Assembly: GCA_036677685.1 (NCBI GenBank)
Contig: JAVBWA010000004.1
Location: 62,001 to 126,000, forward strand
Reading direction: 5' to 3'
Source of the DNA: JAQUBU01 sp036677685
GTDB lineage: Bacteria; Bacillota; Syntrophomonadia; Syntrophomonadales; Syntrophomonadaceae
DNA length: 64,000 nucleotides
Below are positions 34,034 to 42,821 of the stretch, piece after piece. The position numbers and the translations under genes are program-made. Each line of letters starts with the position of its first letter. The stretch's first letter is position 1. The notes below the pieces were generated by a model, which made no database searches, was not told the origin of the DNA, and worked only from the letters and a program-made list of their open reading frames with translations.

Positions 34034-36487
34034 ATGGCTAACAAGAAACCTCATAAGACTAAAAAGCCAGATATAAAAACACAGATAAACACCCTTCCCC
34101 GGGCAGAAGCTTGGTACTCCGCCCTAGTCTTCATCGCAGTGGCTGTTCTTGTATTCTATCCTCCCTACTTCCGGGGCCTCTTCTTCAACGAAGACATGTT
34201 CGTCTATCACATCATCACCGGCCTGGTCTTCATCCTGGTATGGATAGAAAAAATAACCCGCAAGGAATTTAATTTCCTGGAGACTCCCCTGGACTGGGCC
34301 ATACTGGCCTATGCCGGAGCTTATCTGCTTTCCCTCACCGGAGCAGTACATATTGGGGAAGCCATATACGGCTTTCTAAAAGCATTAAATTATTTCATGG
34401 TTTATTTCATGGTCACTCAAGTTGTTCGTGACTACCGGCGCTATGAGTACATGCTGAAAATTATCCTGGCCTCCGGTGTTGGTGTAGCCGCTATCGGCAT
34501 CCTGGCCGCTGTGGGTTTGTCTCAGTATCCCTCGGCTTTTACCTACGAATATAATATTGCGCGTATCCTATCTACCCTTCAGTATCCCAATACCACCGCC
34601 GCCTACCTGGCAGTAACAAGCCTAATCGGAGTAACCCTGTGGATCAGAGAACGAAATTCTTTAATGAAATTAATCTATGGTACGTCCATCTACATTTTAA
34701 TGCTTGTAGTCCTTGCTGCCCTTTCTAAAGGAGCCTGGCTTATTTTCATTTTAGGAGCCATTCTTCTCCTAATTGGAATGCCCGGTATTTATCGGTTCAA
34801 GTCCGTATATATAATGGCTCTGGCCGGAGCGGCAGCCCTCGTTACCTATCCCCATTTTATCTCTGCAATCCCGGCAGCCAGCGGTGGTGAACCGGCCGCT
34901 GCCTTGAAGCTGCTTCTTTTTGGCCTGCTTATTATAGTGATCGGACAAGGGATGTGGGAGTTTGGTGTTATTCTCTCCCATAAGAAGCAGAAACCATGGG
35001 TGGTTACGTATATTATTTCTTTAGGTTTGGCTGCTTTTTTCCTAAGTTATCATTATGTGCCAATAAATGAACTGGCCGGCAAAATTGTACCGGATAATTT
35101 GAAAGCACGGGCAGAGGAGATTACAAATCCTAATGCTAGCAGTTATGTTTACCGGCTCGATTTTTTCCGTTGGGGTATGGAAATAGTAAAAGACCATCCC
35201 GTAACCGGAACCGGAGCCGGAGGCTGGAACGCTCTTTACCACCAATACCAGGATTACTTAAGATGGACAACCGAAACCCACAACCATTTCATTCAAGTCT
35301 GGGTAGAGGCGGGAACCTTGGGCTTTATGGCATTTATCTCCATCTGGATTTGTATATTCCTTGCCCTGTTTAAAAGTTATAGGAATCCTCCTTCTTGGAA
35401 TTTGGTTGACCAATGGATTCTAAATTGGGGAGCAGCTACCGCTGCTCTGGCTCTTGGTGTACATGCCGCCATGGACTTCGACCTCTCCCTGGGGGCCATG
35501 ACCATATTGCTCTGGACCCTCTTCGCCTTGGTTAATGCGGGGACTAAAATTAACATGGAAACTACGAAGAGACAGATCTTTAAGCCGGTTATAAATATAA
35601 GCCTGGCTGTAATTATAGCTTTTGTAATGCTTTTCTTCGGGTCCAATTTCAACCTGGCCAATAATTACGCACGGGAAGGTGACCGACTTCTGATGGAGGT
35701 TAGCAAACCCGGTCAAACGGTCCTTCAGCAAGATAAATTAACCACAGCCACCGATTTATTCACCAGAGCTGTCATGGCAGATCCCTATAACGCCACCTAC
35801 CATGGAAGCTTGGCTCAGGCCTATGCTCTGCAGTTATCACAGGCAGCCCAAACAAAGAACCCGGCTGCCGGTGAATATTATGAAAAAGCCAAGGAGGAAA
35901 TAAAGCGAGCCGGAGAACTAGGCCCATACAATATTAACTTGCGCAATGCCCTCGTAAACCTCTGCCTCGGCCTGAACGACCCGGAAGGAGCGGTCGAGCA
36001 GGCCCGTTGGTCCATTAAGGCTAATCCCAACGATATTAACGCTTATGAAGGATTGATGCAGTTGTCTCTCAAAGCAGCCGAATTCTATTTAAACCAGAAT
36101 AACATGGAACAGGCATCTCATTATGTGCGGGAGATCATAAAACAACCACAAGCAATAAAAGAGCAAACTGGAAAGATTAACCCTGAACGTTATCCTTATT
36201 GGAGTGGAAAACCTTTGACGCTTAGTCCGCCGGCCCAGTTGACCATGGGTAAGGCCCAATTCCTTCTGGGACAGTACCGGGAGGCCCTTACAAGTTTGGA
36301 ACCCCTGGTACCGTCGGCCCAAAAAGGTTTACTGCAGGCTCCCGAAACCATGGCCTGGTACTTGGCCTGTCTGAATAAAACCGGAAACAGCGCAAAAACC
36401 AAAGCCCTGCTGCCCGCGTTGGAGAAGTCCGGAACCCAGAACGCACAATTATATCATAATTTAGCAGGGATTGCTCCCTTGCCGTAG
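34034..36487 (+). CDS. O-antigen ligase/polymerase-like membrane protein with TPR tail
   Basis: 817 residues with about 12 membrane segments in the first 500, and a soluble C-terminal region from about 540 built of TPR-like helices (AVMADPYNATYHGSLAQAYA, ARWSIKANPNDINAYEGLMQ). The Wzy_C/WaaL pattern includes DHPVTGTGAGGWNALYHQYQ followed by THNHFIQVWVEAGTLGFMAF. The family either polymerises repeat units (Wzy) or transfers glycans to an acceptor (WaaL, PglL); sequence alone does not decide. With Wzz upstream, a Wzy-like role is a fair inference. AAGGAG precedes the ATG. Confidence 0.87.
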   Translation: MANKKPHKTKKPDIKTQINTLPRAEAWYSALVFIAVAVLVFYPPYFRGLFFNEDMFVYHIITGLVFILVWIEKITRKEFNFLETPLDWAILAYAGAYLLSLTGAVHIGEAIYGFLKALNYFMVYFMVTQVVRDYRRYEYMLKIILASGVGVAAIGILAAVGLSQYPSAFTYEYNIARILSTLQYPNTTAAYLAVTSLIGVTLWIRERNSLMKLIYGTSIYILMLVVLAALSKGAWLIFILGAILLLIGMPGIYRFKSVYIMALAGAAALVTYPHFISAIPAASGGEPAAALKLLLFGLLIIVIGQGMWEFGVILSHKKQKPWVVTYIISLGLAAFFLSYHYVPINELAGKIVPDNLKARAEEITNPNASSYVYRLDFFRWGMEIVKDHPVTGTGAGGWNALYHQYQDYLRWTTETHNHFIQVWVEAGTLGFMAFISIWICIFLALFKSYRNPPSWNLVDQWILNWGAATAALALGVHAAMDFDLSLGAMTILLWTLFALVNAGTKINMETTKRQIFKPVINISLAVIIAFVMLFFGSNFNLANNYAREGDRLLMEVSKPGQTVLQQDKLTTATDLFTRAVMADPYNATYHGSLAQAYALQLSQAAQTKNPAAGEYYEKAKEEIKRAGELGPYNINLRNALVNLCLGLNDPEGAVEQARWSIKANPNDINAYEGLMQLSLKAAEFYLNQNNMEQASHYVREIIKQPQAIKEQTGKINPERYPYWSGKPLTLSPPAQLTMGKAQFLLGQYREALTSLEPLVPSAQKGLLQAPETMAWYLACLNKTGNSAKTKALLPALEKSGTQNAQLYHNLAGIAPLP

Positions 36488-36521
36488 ATTAAGCAGGAAA
36501 GCAAATAGGGATGTGACATAT

Positions 36522-38402
36522 ATGTTAAATGCTCTTCGCTACATAATTCTCATGTTGATTGATGCGCTACTAGTAAACCTGGCGGTTTACCTCACCCTTT
36601 TGTTCCGCTTTGAAGGACGCATTCCTATAGAATACATACAAAACTTCACTCAATTGATACCGGTTGTCACAATAATTACTTTATTTTTCTTTGCTGGCCT
36701 CAAGATTTACAGCCGTATATGGCAGTATGCCAGTATTGGTGAGATGCTGGCTATTTTGAGGGCCGTAAGTTACTCCATGGCGGTAATAGTTCTCTTGATT
36801 TACCTGGTGCCGCTGCCCAATCTTCCCCGCAGTATTTACATCGGCTCTTGGATAATGATAAATGCCTTTATAGGTGCTTCCCGCATAGGCTGGCGCATCT
36901 GGCGCGACCTAAACATGCGGGCCGGTTTGGAGAATTTCCGCCGGATAATCATAGCGGGCGCCGGAGACGCCGGGGCAATGCTGGCCCGGGAAATACACGG
37001 CAATCCCCGCCTTAAACTTAAAGCTGTGGGATTTGTGGATGACGATCCCACCAAGCAGCACATGATTTTATCAGGCATCCCGGTTATGGGCCGGTGTCTG
37101 GATATCCCCGGTTTCGTCGAGGAAATGGATATCGATGAAATTATAATTGCCATGCCGTCGGTCCCCGGAGAAATAGTCAGAGAAATATATAACCTAGGGA
37201 AGAATACCCGGGCGAGGGTGCGGATACTTCCCGGAGTATATGAGAGTACCAGCAGCAGTATTATGGCAAATATCAGGGATGTGCAAATGGAAGACCTCTT
37301 GCGGCGTGAATCGGTGCAGATTGATCTGCGGCAAGTGGCCGGATACGTTAGCGAGAAAACCGTACTGGTAACCGGAGCCGGAGGCTCCATAGGCTCGGAA
37401 CTATGCCGCCAACTGCTCAAATTCTCCCCCGAAAAGCTGGTTATGGCGGAATGCGGCGAAAACGAGCTATTCGAAATCGAAATGGAACTCAATGGTACAG
37501 ACCGGGTTAGCAGGATTTGCCCGGAACTGCTTGATGTCCGCAACCGGGATAAGCTTGAGGATATCTTCAAAAAATACCGCCCTAATGTGGTTTTCCATGC
37601 GGCAGCTTTTAAGCACGTTCCCATGATGGAGCGCCATCCCGAGGAAGCTGTCAAGAATAATGTTTTTGGCACTCAGAATGTGGCCGAACTGTCCCATACC
37701 TACGGAGCAGAATCCTTTATCTTTATTTCCACCGACAAGGCGGTCAACCCCACCAGTATCATGGGAGCCAGCAAGAGAATTGCCGAACTCATCATAAAGG
37801 ATATAAACCGCAGGAGCAAAACCGCCTTTGCGGCAGTACGTTTCGGCAATGTACTGGGTAGTCGCGGCAGCGTTATTCCCACCTTTATCAAGCAGATAGA
37901 GCGAGGCGGGCCGGTGACCGTGACCGACCCGGAAATGACTCGTTTCTTTATGACTATCCCCGAAGCGGTGCAACTGGTGATCCAGGCCGGAGCCATAGCT
38001 CAAGGCGGCGAAATTTTTGTCCTGGATATGGGGAGAGCAGTGAAAATAGACGACCTGGCCCGTGACCTTATCAGCCTCTCCGGCCTGCAGCCGGATATAG
38101 ACATAGATATCGTTTACACCGGTATCAGGCCGGGGGAAAAACTCTACGAAGAACTCTTTACCGGCAGGGAAGAAATGGCCGCCACTCGCCACCAGAGGAT
38201 ATTTATTTCCCGGAAGGAACTTGATCAGGGTTATAAAGAAATAAACGAGTATATTAAGTCAATCAAGGATAAAGATAACCTGGACCGAAACCAGGTATAT
38301 ACCCTTATTCACCAATTGGTTCCCGAATTTCAGGGAGAGGCTCTTACTACAGAGAAAAACCCTACTCGTTCATCTGTAGTATACCTGGAAAAAAAGATTT
38401 GA
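36522..38402 (+). CDS. Membrane-bound nucleotide-sugar 4,6-dehydratase (CapD/PglF/WbpM family)
   Basis: Converts UDP-GlcNAc to a UDP-4-keto-6-deoxy sugar. About 626 residues: four N-terminal membrane helices, a first Rossmann-like domain (IIAGAGDAGAMLAREIHG), then the catalytic SDR domain with VLVTGAGGSIGSELCRQL, FHAAAFKHVPMMERHPEEA, STDKAVNPTSIMGASKRIAE and FGNVLGSRGSVIPTF. The SDR Tyr is replaced by Met in the MGASKR motif, as is usual for this family. The frame runs back to TTG 36471, overlapping the previous gene, but the hydrophobic start at ATG 36522 is better. GTG 36513 is an alternative. Confidence 0.9.
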   Translation: MLNALRYIILMLIDALLVNLAVYLTLLFRFEGRIPIEYIQNFTQLIPVVTIITLFFFAGLKIYSRIWQYASIGEMLAILRAVSYSMAVIVLLIYLVPLPNLPRSIYIGSWIMINAFIGASRIGWRIWRDLNMRAGLENFRRIIIAGAGDAGAMLAREIHGNPRLKLKAVGFVDDDPTKQHMILSGIPVMGRCLDIPGFVEEMDIDEIIIAMPSVPGEIVREIYNLGKNTRARVRILPGVYESTSSSIMANIRDVQMEDLLRRESVQIDLRQVAGYVSEKTVLVTGAGGSIGSELCRQLLKFSPEKLVMAECGENELFEIEMELNGTDRVSRICPELLDVRNRDKLEDIFKKYRPNVVFHAAAFKHVPMMERHPEEAVKNNVFGTQNVAELSHTYGAESFIFISTDKAVNPTSIMGASKRIAELIIKDINRRSKTAFAAVRFGNVLGSRGSVIPTFIKQIERGGPVTVTDPEMTRFFMTIPEAVQLVIQAGAIAQGGEIFVLDMGRAVKIDDLARDLISLSGLQPDIDIDIVYTGIRPGEKLYEELFTGREEMAATRHQRIFISRKELDQGYKEINEYIKSIKDKDNLDRNQVYTLIHQLVPEFQGEALTTEKNPTRSSVVYLEKKI

Positions 38403-38486
38403 TTACTAAAGAAAAATGTATAAAATTTCTTGCCAAAAACAAATAAATGAGTAAAAATAATACTCATAAAATTAATCGAGGTTTAA

Positions 38487-39041
38487 ATGCTGGAATCACT
38501 TATAACGTCTAAAACCCGACTGAAATTAATATTAAAATTTTTCCTTAATCCAGATACCAGCGCCCACCTGCGCGGGCTTGCCACGGAATTCGGTGAATCC
38601 ACCAACGGTGTGCGGGTAGAACTGAACCGTCTGACCGAAGTGGGATTGTTGGAAAGCAGTCACAAAGGCCGCAACGTTGATTATAGAGTAAATAAAAAAC
38701 ACACCCTTTTCCCTGATATCCAAAACATAGTCAAGAAGTATTTAGGAATCGATGAAATAATAGAATCCATCGTTAAACAACTGGGCAACGTCGAAATAGC
38801 AATGATTACCGGTGATTATGCCCAGGGAATGGACTCCGGACTCATAGACTTGATACTGATAGGAGATATTGACAAAATCTACCTCCAGCAACTGGTTGAA
38901 AAATCCGAAGTACTGATACATAGAAAAATTCGCACCCTGGTAGTAAGTGCGGATGAATTCGATAAACTGAAAGAGAAGTTCGAAAAAGAAAAAGTCCTAT
39001 TGCTGTGGAGAAGTGAACGAAACATAGACTTACAGCGATAA
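38487..39041 (+). CDS. Winged-helix protein with degenerate nucleotidyltransferase-like domain
   Basis: 184 residues. The N-terminal half is an ArsR-like winged helix (SKTRLKLILKFFLN, LRGLATEFGESTNGVRVELN, LLESSHKGRNVDYRVNKKH). The C-terminal half resembles a MNT-type nucleotidyltransferase fold (VEIAMITGDYAQGMDSGLID, LILIGDI), but the GS motif reads GDY, so catalysis is doubtful. Such proteins recur in polysaccharide loci of several phyla. I infer a transcriptional regulator of the glycan genes. ATGAGT/ACTCAT (38447-38467) upstream is a weak palindrome. Confidence 0.75.
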   Translation: MLESLITSKTRLKLILKFFLNPDTSAHLRGLATEFGESTNGVRVELNRLTEVGLLESSHKGRNVDYRVNKKHTLFPDIQNIVKKYLGIDEIIESIVKQLGNVEIAMITGDYAQGMDSGLIDLILIGDIDKIYLQQLVEKSEVLIHRKIRTLVVSADEFDKLKEKFEKEKVLLLWRSERNIDLQR

Positions 39042-39050
39042 TCATAAATT

Positions 39051-39182
39051 TGGGGCCATGGGGACGTTTGAGCGTCCCGAAGCGTAGCGAAGACCGATAG
39101 GGTCGCTTCTTGCCATCCGTGGCACCGCGACATTAGTCCATCCATGGACGTCGGAAGACGATGGAACCGTCCCCGTGGCCAC
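39051..39182. repeat. GGGGACGGTTC-family palindrome with inserted stem
   Basis: Outer arms GGCCATGGGGACG (39054-39066) and CGTCCCCGTGGCC (39168-39180), 12 of 13 positions. The inner part carries the family core (CGAAGCG, GACCGATAGGG, GGAAGACGATGGAACCG) interrupted by about 45 extra bases that include the palindrome GTCCATCCATGGAC (39136-39149). Confidence 0.85.
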
Positions 39183-39252
39183 TTAAAGAACACTAAAATC
39201 TGCGATAATCATAAGAATCAGCGTAAATCTGTATCAAAAAAGGAGACCACCA

Positions 39253-40434
39253 ATGCAAATACCACTACTGGATCTGAAACGTCAATACGCAGCCATCCAA
39301 GCCGAAGTCGAAACAGCCGTCTGCTCCATCCTGGCCTCCGGTTCTTATATTATGGGAGCAAACGTTAAGGCATTCGAAACAGAGTTCGCTGCCTACTGTA
39401 GCGTCAAGCATGCTATCTCTGTCGCCAACGGAACCGACGGACTGGTTATCGCATTGAAAGCCCTGGGCATTGGTCCGGGCGATGAAGTCATCACCTCGCC
39501 TTACACCTTCTTTGCTACAGCAGAGAGCATATCCGCAGTAGAGGCCACACCGGTCTTTGTTGATGTGCGCCCTGATACCTATAATATAGATGAAAAACTC
39601 ATAGAAACGGCTATTACCGATAAAACCCGCGCTATTATGCCGGTCCACATCTTCGGTCAGCCTGCCGAAATGACCCGCATAAATGAAATCGCCCAAAAAT
39701 ACAACCTGCAGATTATAGAAGATGCCTGTCAGGCCGTAGGTGCGTGTTATAAAGGCAAGAGAGCCGGAGGTCTGGCCGACATCGGAGTCTTTTCCTTCTT
39801 TCCCACCAAAAATCTGGGCTGTGCAGGTGATGGGGGAATGATCACCACCAATGACGATAATCTGGCGGCCATATGCTGGGCTTTAAGAGTACACGGCAGC
39901 GGCGAAGGAGGCAGAATAGCCTATAACCTACTGAATGAAGCAAAGGAAGAGTTGGAAGAAGCAGCAGGGGATACAACTGTTTACGACCCCCGCAAATACT
40001 ATAATTACCTAATAGGACACAACTCCCGCCTGGACGAACTCCAGGCAGCCATTCTGCGTATCAAGCTAAAGAAACTGGACGAGTATAACAACTTTCGCCA
40101 GCAAGCAGCAACATTCTACAATCAGACCTTGAGCGGAACAGGTTACCTTACACCAGAAGTTGGCCCGAACACAGAACCGGTTTATCATCAATATATATTG
40201 CAGTCTGAAAACCGGGCGAAAACGGTAAGCAGGTTAGCTGCCAAAGGAATAGGAACTGGTATATACTATCCGGTGCCCTTGCATTTACAGAAAGCATATA
40301 AGGATTTAAATTATCAAATGGGAGACCTTCCAGTAGCCGAATACCTCTCCCATCGGACATTTGCCATACCCTGCTTCCCCGAACTAACAACCAAGGAAAA
40401 GGAATACATAGTAGAAGTTCTTAAGGAGATATAA
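39253..40434 (+). CDS. wbpE: DegT/DnrJ/EryC1 aminotransferase, WbpE/WlbC type
   Basis: A PLP aminotransferase of 393 residues. The internal aldimine Lys lies in FSFFPTKNLGCAGDGGM. Other marks are LLDLKRQYAAIQAEVE, SYIMGANVKAFETEFAAYC, GTDGLVIALKALGIGPGDEV, YTFFATAESI and EDACQAVGACYKGKRAGG. This N-terminal pattern is that of WbpE/WlbC, which aminates UDP-3-keto-GlcNAcA at C3 with glutamate. The three partner enzymes WbpD, WbpA and WbpB follow, each separated by a palindromic repeat. AGGAG precedes the ATG. Confidence 0.88.
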   Translation: MQIPLLDLKRQYAAIQAEVETAVCSILASGSYIMGANVKAFETEFAAYCSVKHAISVANGTDGLVIALKALGIGPGDEVITSPYTFFATAESISAVEATPVFVDVRPDTYNIDEKLIETAITDKTRAIMPVHIFGQPAEMTRINEIAQKYNLQIIEDACQAVGACYKGKRAGGLADIGVFSFFPTKNLGCAGDGGMITTNDDNLAAICWALRVHGSGEGGRIAYNLLNEAKEELEEAAGDTTVYDPRKYYNYLIGHNSRLDELQAAILRIKLKKLDEYNNFRQQAATFYNQTLSGTGYLTPEVGPNTEPVYHQYILQSENRAKTVSRLAAKGIGTGIYYPVPLHLQKAYKDLNYQMGDLPVAEYLSHRTFAIPCFPELTTKEKEYIVEVLKEI

Positions 40435-40437
40435 CAC

Positions 40438-40517
40438 AAGCCATGGGGACGGTTCGAGCGTCCCGAAGCGAAGCGAAGGCCAATAGCGAAGACGATAGAA
40501 CCGTCCCCGTGGCCTTG
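40438..40517. repeat. GGGGACGGTTC-family palindrome
   Basis: GCCATGGGGACGGTTC (40440-40455) and GAACCGTCCCCGTGGC (40498-40513) pair at 15 of 16 positions. The inner 42 bases read GAGCGTCCCGAAGCGAAGCG, then AAGGCCAATAGCGAAGACG. Confidence 0.88.
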
Positions 40518-40594
40518 CCATCACCAAAATCATAAGAAATCATAAAGAGCAGCATAAATCAGCGTCGAAAAATAAAAAACCATGGAGGCCCGTC

Positions 40595-41176
40595 ATGCCC
40601 GATAAAAACTACTTCGTCCATGAATCCAGCTATATAGACCAACCCTGTCAGATCGGACAGGGAACAAAGATATGGCATTTTTCCCACGTTATGACCAACG
40701 CTAAAATCGGCCGGAACTGCAACATAGGCCAGAATGTGGTCATCTCACCGGATGTTGTACTGGGCAACGGTGTAAAGATACAAAACAACGTCTCCATCTA
40801 TACCGGAGTCATCTGCGAGGATGACGTTTTCTTAGGCCCATCCTGCGTCTTTACCAATGTTATTAATCCCCGCAGTTTTATAGAGCGTAAAAACGAATAC
40901 AAAACTACCTTAATCAAAAAAGGCGCTACCATTGGTGCTAATGCAACTATTGTCTGTGGGCATACCATAGGTTGTTATACACTGATTGGTGCCGGAGCAG
41001 TAGTCAGCAAAGACGTACCCGACTTTGCCCTGCTGGTTGGCAATCCTTCCCGCATCATTGGCTACGTCTGCAAATGCGGAGAGAGATTGACATTTGATGC
41101 TGAGGGACAAGCCCAATGCCCTGCTTGTCTTGAGAGATATCTTTTTAGCGAGGAGTTTGGTGTGATGAGTAGTTGA
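40595..41176 (+). CDS. wbpD: Sugar N-acetyltransferase, WbpD/WlbB type
   Basis: A left-handed beta-helix (hexapeptide repeat) acetyltransferase of 193 residues: FVHESSYIDQPCQIGQGTKI, NAKIGRNCNIGQNVVISPDV, VKIQNNVSIYTGVICEDDVF and FTNVINPRSF match WbpD/WlbB. WbpD acetylates the 3-amino group of UDP-GlcNAc(3N)A with acetyl-CoA. The C-terminus adds a small zinc-ribbon-like pattern, CKCG then CPAC. GGAGG precedes the ATG. Its TGA stop lies within the left arm of the next palindromic element. Confidence 0.88.
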   Translation: MPDKNYFVHESSYIDQPCQIGQGTKIWHFSHVMTNAKIGRNCNIGQNVVISPDVVLGNGVKIQNNVSIYTGVICEDDVFLGPSCVFTNVINPRSFIERKNEYKTTLIKKGATIGANATIVCGHTIGCYTLIGAGAVVSKDVPDFALLVGNPSRIIGYVCKCGERLTFDAEGQAQCPACLERYLFSEEFGVMSS

Positions 41177-41278
41177 GACAGGGGTGAGACAAGGGGACGG
41201 TTCGAGCGTCTCCGTAGCGAAGCGAAGGACCGATAGGGAAGACGATGGAACCGTCCCCTTGTCTCACCCTTGTCTCAA
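41173..41278. repeat. GGGGACGGTTC-family palindrome, 31-bp arms
   Basis: Arms 41173-41203 and 41248-41278 match at 30 of 31 positions; they contain TTGAGACA, TGAGACAAGGGG and ACGGTTC. The core is GAGCGTCTCCGTAGCGAAGC, then GAAGGACCGATAGGGAAGACG. The element starts inside the stop codon region of the acetyltransferase gene. Confidence 0.92.
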
Positions 41279-41354
41279 GAAACAGATTAGATGCAGAAGG
41301 ACGAAGATAATTATCATCATAAATCATCGTCAAAAATAATTCATTGGAGGAACA

Positions 41355-42677
41355 ATGTCAATGAAGCAGACTCTTCTCAATAAAATCAACGCTAAAGAAA
41401 TCATCGTCGGTGTAGTCGGTCTGGGCTATGTAGGTCTGCCCCTGGCCGTAGAAAAAGCCAAAGCCGGTTACAAGACCATCGGCTTCGATGTCCAGCCCAA
41501 CAAAGTCGAAATGGTCAACCAGGGAATTAACTATATTGGCGATGTCGTTGATAGCGAACTAAAAGAACTGGTGGAAAAAGGAATGCTATCCGCTACCTGC
41601 GACTTCAGCTTTGTAAAAGACGTTGACTTCATAGCCATAGCCGTTCCGACTCCATTAGACGAATATCAGCAGCCGGATATCAGCTATGTGCGCGATTCCA
41701 CCAAAGCCGTAGCCCAATACTTGCGCAAAGGCAGCATGGTGGTACTGGAATCTACCACTTACCCCGGAACCACCGAAGAATTAATGCTTCCCTTACTTGA
41801 AGAAGGCTCCGGACTAAAATGTGGTGGAGACTTCTACCTTGCCTTCTCACCCGAACGCGTAGACCCCGGCAACCTGATATATCAGACCAAGAATACCCCT
41901 AAAGTAGTAGGTGGAGTAGGCAAAGATGCCACCGAAGTAATTGCTGCCATGTATCGGAATGTACTTCAAGGTGAAATCTTCGAGGCCTCCTCACCTAAAA
42001 TAGCGGAAATGGAAAAAATACTGGAAAATACCTATCGCAACGTCAACATTGGCCTGATTAACGAATTGGCTATATTGTGCAATAAAATGAATATAAACAT
42101 CTGGGAAGTAATCGAAGCCGCTAAAACCAAACCCTTCGGCTACACTCCCTTCTATCCCGGCCCCGGTTTGGGCGGTCACTGCATCCCCTTAGACCCCTAT
42201 TACCTGTCATGGAAAGCCAGAGAATACGGTTTCCATACCTCCATGATCGAATCCTCCATGATGGTAAATGACCGTATGCCCGAATACACCGTGGAACGCG
42301 CCGGCAAAATCCTCAACCGCTTCAAAAAAGCCCTGAACGGTGCCAAAGTATTAATTCTGGGTGTAGCTTACAAAGGCGATATTGATGATTATAGAGAAAG
42401 CCCCGCCCTTCGAGTAATAGAACAATTCAAAAAAGTAGGCTCGGAAGTGAATTTTTATGACCCCTTCGTCAGTGAATACCGGGAAAAAGGCCACATAATG
42501 AAGGGCCTTCCAGAGCTGACAGCAAAAACAATCCAAAACGCTGACATTGTAGTCATAACCACCAACCACACCCAGGGCATAGACTATGCCTGCGTACAAC
42601 AAAATGCAAAATACATATTTGATACCAAAAACGCCATGAAAAACGTACTCAACCGAGAAAACATAGAACTACTGTAG
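41355..42677 (+). CDS. wbpA: UDP-N-acetyl-D-glucosamine 6-dehydrogenase (WbpA type)
   Basis: NAD-dependent four-electron oxidation of UDP-GlcNAc to UDP-GlcNAcA. 440 residues of the UDP-glucose/GDP-mannose dehydrogenase family. The dinucleotide motif is VGVVGLGYVGLPLAVEKAKA (18-37); other marks are VPTPLDEYQQPDISYV, STTYPGTTEE, FSPERVDPGN, EKILENTYRNVNIGLINELA, and the catalytic Cys in GPGLGGHCIPLDPYYLSWKA. ATG 41355 follows GGAGG by 4 bases; ATG 41361 is also possible. It supplies the first step of the WbpA-B-E-D route. Confidence 0.9.
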   Translation: MSMKQTLLNKINAKEIIVGVVGLGYVGLPLAVEKAKAGYKTIGFDVQPNKVEMVNQGINYIGDVVDSELKELVEKGMLSATCDFSFVKDVDFIAIAVPTPLDEYQQPDISYVRDSTKAVAQYLRKGSMVVLESTTYPGTTEELMLPLLEEGSGLKCGGDFYLAFSPERVDPGNLIYQTKNTPKVVGGVGKDATEVIAAMYRNVLQGEIFEASSPKIAEMEKILENTYRNVNIGLINELAILCNKMNINIWEVIEAAKTKPFGYTPFYPGPGLGGHCIPLDPYYLSWKAREYGFHTSMIESSMMVNDRMPEYTVERAGKILNRFKKALNGAKVLILGVAYKGDIDDYRESPALRVIEQFKKVGSEVNFYDPFVSEYREKGHIMKGLPELTAKTIQNADIVVITTNHTQGIDYACVQQNAKYIFDTKNAMKNVLNRENIELL

Positions 42678-42686
42678 ACGAACCAT

Positions 42687-42772
42687 TGGAGACACGGGGA
42701 CGGTTCGAACGTCTCCGGAGCGAAGCGAAGGACCGATAGGGAAGACGATGGAACCGTCCCCGTATCTCACAC
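42687..42772. repeat. GGGGACGGTTC-family palindrome
   Basis: GAGACACGGGGACGGTTC (42689-42706) and GAACCGTCCCCGTATCTC (42751-42768) pair at 17 of 18 positions. The core is nearly identical to that of the element at 41.2 kb. Confidence 0.9.
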
Positions 42773-42821
42773 ATGCCCTGTAATAAGAGATAATCTACAT
42801 AAAAAAGGGGATTAGAAAGTT

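Noticed and set aside
39051..42772. CRISPR array
   Set aside because: The repeats are palindromes spread over several kb with whole genes between them, not short direct repeats with regular spacers.
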